Program-made: the position numbers and the translations under genes | Source of the DNA: Pseudoclavibacter helvolus | Lineage (GTDB): Bacteria; Actinomycetota; Actinomycetes; Actinomycetales; Microbacteriaceae | Length of the DNA: 64,000 nucleotides | Direction: 5' to 3' | NCBI RefSeq assembly: GCF_014191305.1 | Contig: NZ_JACHWJ010000001.1 | Coordinates: forward strand, 1,302,001 to 1,366,000 | Notes under the pieces: model-generated | The model's input: only the letters and a program-made list of their open reading frames with translations | Told to the model about the DNA's origin: nothing | Databases searched by the model: none | In this document: positions 54,551 through 62,934 of the stretch, piece after piece | How positions within the stretch are numbered: position 1 is the stretch's first letter | How the letters are laid out: every line of letters starts with the position of its first letter

Positions 54551-55402
54551 TTAGGCCTCCGGGCTCCAGGCCTCGGCGAGGCGCACGTAGTCGTCGATCC
54601 CGACCGTCTCGCCACGCGAGGTGGGGTCGATCCCGGACGCCTCCAGCACGAGCGAGGTCGCGGCGGCGTTCTCGCCGAGCAGCGGTGAGAGCGCCTGGCG
54701 CAACATCTTTCGGCGCTGCCCGAAGGCGGCGTCGACGATGCGGAACACCTTGCGGCGCAGCTCCTCCGAGCCGCGACGCATGTCACGTTCCGTGTACGAG
54801 ATGAGGATCGAGTCGACGTTTGGCACCGGCCAGAAGACCTTGCGTCCCACGAGGCCCGCGCTCGACCAGGTTCCATACCAGGCCGCCTTGACACTCGGCG
54901 AGCCGTACACCTTCGAACCGGGGCCGGCGACGATGCGCTCCCCCACCTCGGCCTGCACCATGACAACCCCACGCTCGAGCGAAGGGAGCCGCTCGAGGAG
55001 GTGGAGGAGCACCGGCACCGACACGTTGTACGGCAGGTTCGCGACGAGCGCGACCGGCTCGCCTGGCACATCCTGCACCTGGAGCGCGTCGGAGACGATC
55101 ACGTCGAGCTGCGCGCCAGGCGCGTGCTCGGCAACCGTCTGCGGCAGGCGAGCCGCGAGACGTTCGTCGATCTCGATGGCCGTGACACTCGCGCCCGTCT
55201 CGAGGAGGCCAAGCGTGAGCGAACCGAGGCCAGGCCCCACCTCGAGGATGTGCTCACCCTGCTTGACCTTCGCCGTCTGCACGATGCGCCGCACCGTGCC
55301 GGGGTCGTGCACGAAGTTCTGGCCGAGCTTCTTCGTGGGGGTCACTTCGAGCTCTGCGGCAAGCTCGCGGATCTCGTTGGCGCCAAGCAGGCTCGCGCTC
55401 AT
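54551..55402 (-). CDS. rsmA: 16S rRNA (adenine1518/1519-N6) dimethyltransferase
   Basis: RsmA (KsgA) dimethylates two adjacent adenosines near the 3' end of 16S rRNA in late small-subunit assembly. The 283-residue protein has KLGQNFVHD, SAM motif I EVGPGLGSLT, DALQ and motif IV NLPYNVSVP, and the C-terminal RNA-binding domain (FGQRRKMLRQAL). Its ATG overlaps the tatD stop by 4 bp. In most actinobacteria ispE follows; here the next genes are unknown proteins. Confidence 0.96.
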   Translation of the reverse strand: MSASLLGANEIRELAAELEVTPTKKLGQNFVHDPGTVRRIVQTAKVKQGEHILEVGPGLGSLTLGLLETGASVTAIEIDERLAARLPQTVAEHAPGAQLDVIVSDALQVQDVPGEPVALVANLPYNVSVPVLLHLLERLPSLERGVVMVQAEVGERIVAGPGSKVYGSPSVKAAWYGTWSSAGLVGRKVFWPVPNVDSILISYTERDMRRGSEELRRKVFRIVDAAFGQRRKMLRQALSPLLGENAAATSLVLEASGIDPTSRGETVGIDDYVRLAEAWSPEA

Positions 55403-56367
55403 GCGGTCGCTCCTTCGATCGATGCCGGCTTCGCCGCCAGGTCCCAGCTGCCGTAGACAGCTTCGGTGTTCGCGCCGACCTGCGCGCTCAGCTCATCAAT
55501 GGGCAGGCCGAGGTGCTCGGCCATCGCGCGCAGGGTGACCGGGATGAGGTAGGGCGCGTTCGGGCGCCCGCGGAACGGCACCGGGGTGAGGAACGGGGCA
55601 TCCGTCTCGACCAGGATGCGCTCGATCGGTGTGGCCGACAGCGCCTCCCGCAGGGACGCGGCGTTCTTGAACGTGACCGTTCCGGCGAACGAGAGGTACC
55701 AGCCCGCGTCGGCCGCGATGCGGGCCATGTCGGCGTCGCCGGAGAAGCAGTGGAAGACGGTCCGCTCCGGTGCCCCGACCCGCTTGAGGGTCGAGATGAC
55801 GTCGTCGTGCGCATCCCTGTCGTGGATCTGCATGGCGATGCCGTGCTTCTTCGCGAGCTCGATGTGCCGCTCGAACGCCTCGACCTGCAACCGCTGGTCG
55901 GCGGGCTCCGGCGTTCGGAAGTAATCGAGTCCAGTCTCACCGATGGCCCGCACGCGTGGCTCGGCCGCGAGGCGGTCGATCTCCGCGATCGCGTCCTCGA
56001 GCGTGCCTGCCGCAGCGAGCTCTGGCACGACGTTCGGGTGCAACGCGACGGCCGCGAGCACCCGCTCGTGCGTCGCGGCGATGCGCGCCGACCACTGGCT
56101 CGAGGGCACGTCGTTGCCGACCTGCACAACGCCCTTCACACCGGCGGCCACCGCGGCAGCGAGGTGCTCCTCGAGCGAGAGCCGCTCGTCCTCCTCGCCG
56201 TCCTCGATCTCGAGGTGCGTGTGGTTGTCGTAGCAGGGCACATCCAGTGCCTCCGGATACGGCGGGTACGCGAGGATGCGCGTGTGCCCGGACTCGCTCT
56301 TCGCCGAGCGGCGGCGCAGCTTCTCGCCGTCGCCGTGCTGCGCCTCGCCCTGCTGAGAACCTGGCAC
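55399..56367 (-). CDS. tatD: TatD family hydrolase
   Basis: A metal-dependent TIM-barrel hydrolase with DNase/exonuclease activity in relatives. The 322-residue form has the metal ligands in DNHTHLEIED, GETGLDYF, HDRDAHDD, FHCFSGD and VETDAPFLTP. An insertion GEEDERLSLEEH after the first motif is typical of actinobacterial TatD. Start: GTG 56367, two bases after the metG stop. An N-terminal tail of about 40 residues precedes the barrel. It belongs to a metG-tatD-rsmA unit. Confidence 0.93.
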   Translation of the reverse strand: MPGSQQGEAQHGDGEKLRRRSAKSESGHTRILAYPPYPEALDVPCYDNHTHLEIEDGEEDERLSLEEHLAAAVAAGVKGVVQVGNDVPSSQWSARIAATHERVLAAVALHPNVVPELAAAGTLEDAIAEIDRLAAEPRVRAIGETGLDYFRTPEPADQRLQVEAFERHIELAKKHGIAMQIHDRDAHDDVISTLKRVGAPERTVFHCFSGDADMARIAADAGWYLSFAGTVTFKNAASLREALSATPIERILVETDAPFLTPVPFRGRPNAPYLIPVTLRAMAEHLGLPIDELSAQVGANTEAVYGSWDLAAKPASIEGATA

Positions 56368-56369
56368 CG

Positions 56370-57938
56370 TCAGCGCTGGACTTCCTGCTCGATGCGCGGG
56401 AACAGCGGCGGGAGCTCGCTGAGCGGTCGCGACCCGACCAGCTTGTAGGCGTCGTCGATGCGCGTCGTGGCGAGATCGCCATCTCCGCCGATCGCGAACC
56501 ACAGCTTCTCGGCCGCGATCGGGATGAACGGGTTGAGGAGCACGGCAAGGTGGCCAAGCGCGCGGGTCGTGACCTCGAGAACTGCGGAGAGACGCGCGCG
56601 CCCCTCGTCGCCCTGCTTCGAGAGCGCCCACGGCTCCTGCTCCGTGATGTAGCCGTTGAGCGCATCCACGAGCCGCCAGATGTGCGCAAGCGCGCCGTCA
56701 ATATTGAACGCGAGCATCGCCTCATCGGCCTTGGCCGCGACCTCGGTCGCGAGGTCGATGATGGCCTGCTCGGAGTCGAGCAGCGTCGACTGCTCCGGCA
56801 CGACCCCGTCGAAGTACTTGTTAACCATGGCGATGACGCGCGAAGCGAGGTTGCCGAAGCCGTTTGCGAGCTCGGCCTGGTACCGGGCCGACAGGTCCTC
56901 CCACGAGAACGAGCCGTCCTGGCCGAAGTGGATGGCGCGCAGGAAGTAGTAGCGGAACGCGTCGGACCCGAAAACGTCGGTGATCTCGGTCGGCTCGATG
57001 CCCGTGAGCTTCGACTTCGACATCTTCTCGCCGCCGACGAGCAGCCAGCCGTGCGCGAAGATGCCAGCCGGCACCTGGAGGCCGGCCGCCATGAGCATGG
57101 CCGGCCAGATGACGGCGTGGAAGCGGAGGATGTCCTTGCCGACGACGTGGTGCGCCGGCCAGAACTTCTCCAGCTCGGAGTCGTCGTCGCCGTAGCCGAT
57201 GGCCGTGATGTAGTTGAGCAGCGCGTCGAACCACACGTAGACCACGTGCGACTCGTCCCACGGCACCTTCACGCCCCAGTCGAACGTGGTGCGGGAGATA
57301 GAGAGGTCGCGGAGTCCCGAACGCACAAACGAGATGACCTCGTTGCGGGCCGACGACGGCTGGATGAACTCGGGGTTCTCCTCGTAGAGCGCAAGCAGGC
57401 GGTCCTGGAACTCGCTGAGCTTGAAGAAGTAATTCTGCTCCTGCAGCAGTTCGAGCGGCTTCGAGTGGATGGCGCAGACCTTCTCGCCCTCGTACTGCCC
57501 AGTGCCGGCGACGATCTCCGACTCCGGCTTGAACTCCTCGCAGCCAACGCAGTAGAGCGCCTCGAACTCGGCGTCGTAGATGAAGCCGGCGTCGTTGAGC
57601 TTCTGCAGGAAGCGCTGCACGCGAGTCTCGTGCCGCTCGTCCGTCGTGCGGATGAAGTCGTCGTTCGAGATGTTGAGGGTCTCGAGCATGGGCTTCCACG
57701 CCTCGTTGACCAGCTTGTCGGCCCACGCCTGCGGCGTCACGTTGTTGGCGAGCGCCGACCGCATGATCTTCTGGCCGTGCTCGTCGGTGCCGGTGAGCAG
57801 CCACGTGGTGTCGCCGCGCTGACGGTGCCACCTGGCAAGCGCGTCGACAGCGACCTCCGTGTACGCGTGACCGATGTGAGGAACGTCGTTGACGTAGAAG
57901 ATCGGTGTCGTGATGTAGAACGATTCGCCGGAAGCCAT
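56370..57938 (-). CDS. metG: Methionine-tRNA ligase
   Basis: Charges tRNA-Met. The 522-residue protein is a class I synthetase with the HIGH motif in DVPHIGHAYT near residue 21, a Cys-containing connective knuckle with YCVGCEEF, the KMSKS loop GEKMSKSKLTG, and the anticodon-binding helical domain. It lacks the C-terminal EMAP domain, as is usual in actinobacteria. The ATG at 57938 (MASGESFYITTPIFYVND) is preferred to an ATG three codons earlier. It is the first gene of the metG-tatD-rsmA unit. Confidence 0.97.
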   Translation of the reverse strand: MASGESFYITTPIFYVNDVPHIGHAYTEVAVDALARWHRQRGDTTWLLTGTDEHGQKIMRSALANNVTPQAWADKLVNEAWKPMLETLNISNDDFIRTTDERHETRVQRFLQKLNDAGFIYDAEFEALYCVGCEEFKPESEIVAGTGQYEGEKVCAIHSKPLELLQEQNYFFKLSEFQDRLLALYEENPEFIQPSSARNEVISFVRSGLRDLSISRTTFDWGVKVPWDESHVVYVWFDALLNYITAIGYGDDDSELEKFWPAHHVVGKDILRFHAVIWPAMLMAAGLQVPAGIFAHGWLLVGGEKMSKSKLTGIEPTEITDVFGSDAFRYYFLRAIHFGQDGSFSWEDLSARYQAELANGFGNLASRVIAMVNKYFDGVVPEQSTLLDSEQAIIDLATEVAAKADEAMLAFNIDGALAHIWRLVDALNGYITEQEPWALSKQGDEGRARLSAVLEVTTRALGHLAVLLNPFIPIAAEKLWFAIGGDGDLATTRIDDAYKLVGSRPLSELPPLFPRIEQEVQR

Positions 57939-58007
57939 GGGGATCATCCTATTGTCGGCTGGGGACTGTTACGACGCGAGGTGCGCCGGGCAGCAACCCC
58001 GGGACCA

Positions 58008-58820
58008 CTATTTCGCGAGATGCCCCTGGTAGAGGTCTCGCTTGCTCATGCCAGTCGTGGAGGCGACCTGAGCGGCCGCCTCTTTCAGACGCATCCCGCT
58101 CGCCACGAGCTCAGCGACCATCGCCTGCGCCCCGGCCTCGTCGACCACAGCGGGGGCAGCCCCCTCGACGACGATCACGATCTCGCCCCGCACGCCCTCC
58201 TCCGCCCACGGCACGAGCTCCGCCGCGGTGCCCCGTTTGACCTCTTCGTAGAGCTTCGTCAGCTCGCGGCAGACCGCGATGCGGCGGTCAGCATCCCAGA
58301 TCTCGGCCATGTCGGCGAGCGTCCGGGCCAGGCGGTGCGGCGACTCGAACAGCACGACCGTGCGCGGCTCGTTCGCGAGCGAGCGCAGGAACGTCTCGCG
58401 CTCCCCCGCCTTGCGGGGCAGGAAGCCGTCGAACGTGAAGCGGTCGGTAGGCAGGCCCGAGATCGCAAGCGCTGTGATGACGGCGCTCGGGCCGGGCACG
58501 CTCGTGACCGTCACCCCTTCCTTCGCCGCGAGCGCGACGATCGGGTAGCCGGGGTCCGAGATGCCCGGCATTCCGGCGTCGCTCACGAGCACAACGTCGG
58601 AGTCGCGCGCCTGCTCGACGATCGTCTTGGCGAGCTCGTCCTCGTTGTGCTCGTGCAGGGCCACGAGGCGTGGCCGATTCTCGACTCCGAGCATCCCGAG
58701 CAGCTTCGCCGTCGAGCGGGTGTCCTCGCACGCCACGAGGGTGGCGTTCTTGAACGTGTCGATGAGACGCGCCGAAGCGTCGCCGAGGTTCCCGATAGGG
58801 GTGCCCGCGAGGATGATCAT
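58008..58820 (-). CDS. rsmI: 16S rRNA (cytidine1402-2'-O)-methyltransferase
   Basis: RsmI methylates the 2'-OH of C1402 in the ribosomal decoding centre. The 270-residue protein starts at MIILAGTPIGNLGD, the family N-terminus. It has CEDTRSTAKLL, VLVSDAGMPGISDPGYP, VTSVPGPSAVITAL and FDGFLPRKAGER. The frame is longer upstream but lacks family sequence, so ATG 58820 is used. Divergent from pmt over a 69-bp spacer, the classic actinobacterial layout. Confidence 0.96.
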   Translation of the reverse strand: MIILAGTPIGNLGDASARLIDTFKNATLVACEDTRSTAKLLGMLGVENRPRLVALHEHNEDELAKTIVEQARDSDVVLVSDAGMPGISDPGYPIVALAAKEGVTVTSVPGPSAVITALAISGLPTDRFTFDGFLPRKAGERETFLRSLANEPRTVVLFESPHRLARTLADMAEIWDADRRIAVCRELTKLYEEVKRGTAAELVPWAEEGVRGEIVIVVEGAAPAVVDEAGAQAMVAELVASGMRLKEAAAQVASTTGMSKRDLYQGHLAK

Positions 58821-58889
58821 GGCTGCGATCCTCCCACGCTGCTCGGCTCCTCCGACGCGTCTGGCACCTCGCCCCCTACGATTGCTTGG

Positions 58890-60722
58890 GTGAGCGAGCA
58901 AGCAGAGACCGGAACACCTGACGAGGCGGCGAAGTCACCCGCGACGACGGCCTCTGCGACGGCTCAAGTCGCTGCTCCGGCTGACGGCGATGCTGACAGT
59001 TCGGGTGCGGCTAGCGGCTCGGCTGCGGCTGACGGCTCGGCTGCGCCAGTGCCTGCGGCTACTGCGGTAGCTCCGAAAGTGTCCGTAGCGCGCGGCTCGG
59101 TCTTCGACGACCTGTGGGCCCGCGTGACGAGCACGCTCCGGCTGCGCGTGCGCACCGAGTGGATCCTCCTCGGTGTTGTCACCCTGCTCGCCGCCGTCCT
59201 GCGATTCTGGAACCTCGGCGGCGCCCACTTCCTCATCTTCGACGAGACCTTCTACGTGAAGGATGCGTGGACGCTCCTCAACCTGGGCTACGAGGCCGAA
59301 TGGCCCGACAACCCGAACGACGCCTTCAACGCGGGTGACCCAAACGGGTACACGACTGACCCGTCGTACGTCGTACATCCGCCCCTCGGGAAGTACATCA
59401 TCGGGCTCGGGATGCTCGTCTTCGGCGCCGACAACCCCTTCGGCTGGCGGTTCGGCGTGGCCCTCGTCGGCACCCTCGCCGTGCCGCTGCTCTGGGTGGT
59501 CGCGAAGAAGCTCTTCCGCTCGCCGGTGCTCGCGACGATCGGGGCCGGGATGCTCGCCATCGACGGGCACGCGATCGTCATGTCGCGGGTCGGGATCCTC
59601 GACGGCATCCTCATGTTCTTCGTGCTGCTCGCGTTCCTCTTCGTGCTGCTCGACCGCGAGGACCAGCAGAAGAAACTGCGCACGAAGATCATGGCGTGGC
59701 GCAAGGAGGAGGGGCTCGAAGGCGAGCCGATTCCGACGAAGGCCACGACCACGTCTCGCACGCCCGACGTGAAGCCAGTCGGGCCCGACTGGGGGCCGCG
59801 CCTCTGGTGGCGCCCCTGGCTCATGGCGGCCGCCGTCACCCTCGGCGCCGCGTCGGCCGTCAAGTGGTCCGGCCTCTACTTCCTCGCCGCGTTCTGCGTG
59901 TACACGCTTGTTGTCGACATGATCGAGCGGAAGCGCCTCGGCGTGACGTTCTGGGGCTCCGCCGCGATCCTCATGCAGGGCCCGGTCTCGTTCATCCTGA
60001 CCGTGCCGCTCGCCGCCCTCACCTACCTCGCGACGTGGACCCGCTGGCTCGCGACGACCGGCGGCTTCTATCGCGACTGGGCCGAGCAGGCCGGCAACGC
60101 CTGGACGGGACTGCTGTCGTGGGTGCCGCTCCCCCTGCAGAGCCTCTGGCACTACCAGGTCGAGGCGTACAACTTCCACCGCGGCCTGAGCGCCGAGCAC
60201 CCGTACCAGTCTGGGCCGCAGGAGTGGCCGTTCCTCATCCGTCCCACCGCGTTCAGCTACGTCTACTCGGAGGCTGGCGACGGCTCATCCTGCGACGTCG
60301 GGCAGTGCGTCGAGGCGATCACGTCGATCTCGAACCCGATCATCTTCTGGTTCGGCACGGTGTCGATCTTGTTCCTCATCATCATGTGCTTCCTGCGCCC
60401 GAAGTGGCAGTACTTCGCGATCCTCGTCGGCTACGGCGCCGGCTACTTCCCGTGGCTCGCGTACCTCGAACGCCAGGCCGTTTTCCACTTCTACGCGATC
60501 GCGTTCCTGCCGTTCATGATCCTCGCGTCACTCGTGGTCATCCAGACCATCGCGGGCGACCGCCAGACCCCGCAGGCGTCCCGAACGATCGGCGTCTCCG
60601 CCGTCGGCGTGCTGCTCGTCGTCATGGCGCTCGTGTCAGTGCTCTTCTGGCCAGTGTGGACCGGCCAGATGATCTCCACCTCGTACTGGTCGCTCACGCA
60701 CTGGCTGCCCAGCTGGCGGTAG
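58890..60722 (+). CDS. Dolichyl-phosphate-mannose-protein mannosyltransferase (GT39)
   Basis: Actinobacterial Pmt O-mannosylates secreted proteins using polyprenyl-phosphate mannose. The 610-residue protein starts at GTG 58890 with an Ala/Ser/Gly-rich cytosolic head of about 75 residues, followed by multiple membrane spans. The catalytic loop holds the Asp-Glu pair in LIFDETFYVKDAW, and YVVHPPLGKYIIGLG and RVGILDGILMFFVLL are family segments. The head contains repeated GCGGCT/GACGGCTCG units. Likely orthologue of Rv1002c. Confidence 0.93.
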   Translation: MSEQAETGTPDEAAKSPATTASATAQVAAPADGDADSSGAASGSAAADGSAAPVPAATAVAPKVSVARGSVFDDLWARVTSTLRLRVRTEWILLGVVTLLAAVLRFWNLGGAHFLIFDETFYVKDAWTLLNLGYEAEWPDNPNDAFNAGDPNGYTTDPSYVVHPPLGKYIIGLGMLVFGADNPFGWRFGVALVGTLAVPLLWVVAKKLFRSPVLATIGAGMLAIDGHAIVMSRVGILDGILMFFVLLAFLFVLLDREDQQKKLRTKIMAWRKEEGLEGEPIPTKATTTSRTPDVKPVGPDWGPRLWWRPWLMAAAVTLGAASAVKWSGLYFLAAFCVYTLVVDMIERKRLGVTFWGSAAILMQGPVSFILTVPLAALTYLATWTRWLATTGGFYRDWAEQAGNAWTGLLSWVPLPLQSLWHYQVEAYNFHRGLSAEHPYQSGPQEWPFLIRPTAFSYVYSEAGDGSSCDVGQCVEAITSISNPIIFWFGTVSILFLIIMCFLRPKWQYFAILVGYGAGYFPWLAYLERQAVFHFYAIAFLPFMILASLVVIQTIAGDRQTPQASRTIGVSAVGVLLVVMALVSVLFWPVWTGQMISTSYWSLTHWLPSWR

Positions 60723-60738
60723 GTGGCGGGCAGGCTCA

Positions 60739-61668
60739 TCACCTCCGAGAGAACAACCGTTCGAAGAAGGTGGGGTTCGGAGCCGGCCTACTGCCAGAGA
60801 CCTTGCGCATCCGCGCCTGGAGCTCCGGAGCGCTGACCACCGCGAGGGTTGAGATCCGCGCCGATCCGAGGCCCCAGCGCGACCAGTACTTGCTGTGAGC
60901 AGTCACCGCCATGGTCTGGCCGAGCGCGTTGAGCTCACAGAGTTCGCGCCAGCGAGCAAGGTTGAGGAGCGCGATCTCAGCGGCTCTCGTCTCGTTCACG
61001 CGCGTGATCCCTCGGTCTCCCGCACGGCGGCGTGCTGAGGTCGAGGCTGCGACGCCACCCGGAGCAAGGTGGATGCCCGCAAGTTCGTCGAGCAACCCGT
61101 CGAAGACAACCTCAAGATCAGCCCCAACCCCGGGGGCGCTCTTCAGCAGGCGATCCTCCTCGGCTCTCCACTCGTTGAGCACCGCACCTGAGCAGAGGGG
61201 GCACAACCGTTCGGGCACGGTCCGGCTCGAGGCGTAGCCGCATTGGCAATACTTGGCGCCGTTGCCAAGGGTGTCGTCGAGCGAGATGAAGCCGTTCGAC
61301 TCCCCCGCCTCCGCTTCTTCGAGAGCATCGAGCAGTAGGAGCGCGCCTGGTACTCCGACGGCGGCGGCACGGCCGACGTAGCTGCCGGACACCCGAGTTA
61401 TCTTCGCTGTCCACAGGGCGAGCTCCTCGGCGCTGAAGAGCCCACTGGCTTCCTTCACGTACTCGTCGAGGCTCCGCCCGATGACGGCTTCGAGCTCGAT
61501 ATCGAGTTGCTCGAGAGCCGTCTCGCCTGACTCGGCGTCGTAGCGGGCGTTCAGGGCGATCACCGCAGCGCGACCCCTCGCCGCGACCGCCTCGTGCACG
61601 GCCGCAGCGCGCGAATTCCGCTGCAGCAGGTGCTCCTCTGTGCCGAGTATCTCGGTGCTCGTGATCAT
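60739..61668 (-). CDS. Unrecognised protein with a four-cysteine zinc-ribbon-like cluster
   Basis: No family was recognised. The 309-residue soluble protein has an acidic helical N-terminal half (LEQLDIELEAVIGRSLDEYV). A compact Cys cluster lies near residues 158-177: CQC, then CPLC about 16 residues later (KYCQCGYASS, RLCPLCSGAV), which could bind zinc. Two long helical stretches follow, then a basic tail (SGSRPAPNPTFFERLFSRR). ATG 61668 is preceded by GAGGA. It is convergent with pmt across a 16-bp gap and divergent from the Vat-type gene. Confidence 0.75.
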   Translation of the reverse strand: MITSTEILGTEEHLLQRNSRAAAVHEAVAARGRAAVIALNARYDAESGETALEQLDIELEAVIGRSLDEYVKEASGLFSAEELALWTAKITRVSGSYVGRAAAVGVPGALLLLDALEEAEAGESNGFISLDDTLGNGAKYCQCGYASSRTVPERLCPLCSGAVLNEWRAEEDRLLKSAPGVGADLEVVFDGLLDELAGIHLAPGGVAASTSARRRAGDRGITRVNETRAAEIALLNLARWRELCELNALGQTMAVTAHSKYWSRWGLGSARISTLAVVSAPELQARMRKVSGSRPAPNPTFFERLFSRR

Positions 61669-61803
61669 GGGGTCCTCGCAGGCGTTCGGGCACCGGAAGG
61701 TCCGGTGCACTCGCCTCAAGTGTGCACGCTGCGGCCACACGGATCGCTCCTGCGCGACGCCAACTGAGATGTGCGCGAGGAACTCGAGATTTACACTGAG
61801 CCG

Positions 61804-62460
61804 GTGAACGAGCCCGCCCTTCCCCCCCCCGACCCCAGCACGCTGCATCCGATCGAGGGGCAAGAACGGGTCGTCTTACTCAAGCCCTTGATCACCAGCC
61901 CGCTCGTCAGCGTCGGCGACTTCACCTACTACGACGATCCTGACGATGCGACGGCGTTCGAGACCCGCAACGTGCTGCACCACTACGGGCCAGACCGCCT
62001 CATCATCGGAAAGTTCTGCGCGATCGCGGCCGGCGTGAAGTTCATCATGAACGGCGCGAACCACCGCAGGTCGGGTCCGTCGACCTACCCGTTCCCGATC
62101 ATGGGCGGCTCGTGGGCGCAGCACTTCGACCTCGTCACCGACTTGCCGAGCCGCGGCAACACCGTCGTCGGCAACGACGTGTGGATCGGCGGTGACGTGA
62201 CGATCATGCCGGGGGTGCACATCGGCCACGGCGCGATCATCTCGACCTCCTCCGTCGTCACGAAAGACGTGCCCGACTACGGAATCGTCGCCGGCAACCC
62301 GGCCACGCTCATCCGCCGCCGCTTCGACGACGCCGACATCGAGGCGCTACTCGACGTCGCCTGGTGGGACTGGCCGATCGAGACGATCACTGAGCACCTG
62401 CGCGTCATCGCCGACGGTTCAGTGGGCGAACTCGCGGCTATCGCCGGCCGACCGACCTAG
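61804..62460 (+). CDS. Vat/CatB-type xenobiotic O-acetyltransferase
   Basis: A left-handed beta-helix acetyltransferase of the group that includes streptogramin A (Vat) and chloramphenicol (CatB) acetyltransferases. The 218-residue length is typical. It has the group segments VSVGDFTYYDD, IIGKFCAIAAGVKFIMNGANHR, the catalytic His in NGANHR, STYPF and TVVGNDVWIGGDVTIMPGV, and ends with WWDWPIE as Vat proteins do. GTG 61804 is used; an in-frame GTG at 61771 is possible. A run of nine C lies 18-26 bp into the gene. Similarity to Vat does not prove resistance, since many environmental members are uncharacterised. Confidence 0.9.
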   Translation: MNEPALPPPDPSTLHPIEGQERVVLLKPLITSPLVSVGDFTYYDDPDDATAFETRNVLHHYGPDRLIIGKFCAIAAGVKFIMNGANHRRSGPSTYPFPIMGGSWAQHFDLVTDLPSRGNTVVGNDVWIGGDVTIMPGVHIGHGAIISTSSVVTKDVPDYGIVAGNPATLIRRRFDDADIEALLDVAWWDWPIETITEHLRVIADGSVGELAAIAGRPT

Positions 62461-62498
62461 CCGCCTTTCCGCTCACGTACGGCTTGCGCCATGACGGC

Positions 62499-62774
62499 TC
62501 ACGGGTACGCGACGTACAGGCGATACATGCCCGCGAAGGTCCCGCTCGTGTCCTGCTCGCACGCGTTCGGCCCGATGTAGACGTTTCAGCCCGTGCCAAT
62601 CGAGCCTCCGACGACAGCTCCCCACTTCGTCAGGCACTCGGCCTGCGTCGGAAAGGCGTAGTAGGCGGACCCCGCGGCGTTGGCGGGAGTTGCCGAGAAG
62701 AGGGCACCGGCCAACACTCCAACCGCAGCGAGTCCGCTGAGCCCAGCAAATTTGCGAGTCTTTGAATTCGTCAT
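62499..62774 (-). pseudogene. Small secreted protein with an in-frame stop
   Basis: Starts MTNSKTRKFAGLSGLAAVGV and carries a clear Sec signal peptide ending near TPANAA. The mature part reads GSAYYAFPTQAECLTKWGAV and then SIGTG before a TGA at 62586-62588. The same frame continues NVYIGPNACEQDTSGTFAGM to a second stop at 62499. The continuation supplies a second Cys to pair with the one in ECLT and looks coding, so a Trp (TGG) or Arg (CGA) codon probably became TGA. The full protein would be 91 residues. Family unknown. Similar small exported proteins occur in actinobacteria. Confidence 0.65.
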
Positions 62775-62934
62775 CGTGCGAGGCTAGGAGGCTTCCTTGG
62801 GCGAGCCATCCGAGGTCCTTCCGCATCCTGTGAGTGCGCGAGTTCGAGAGCGCCCCGAGATCGAGTCGATGCGCGCGAGCCCATCGCGCGTCTGCCTCCA
62901 GACGCCTCACTTGGCGCACGGCTAACCTCGTGAG

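Noticed and set aside
55956-58889. Very long plus-strand open frame joined in frame to the mannosyltransferase
   Set aside because: The part before 58890 is antisense to tatD, metG and rsmI. Only the section from the GTG at 58890 matches a protein family.
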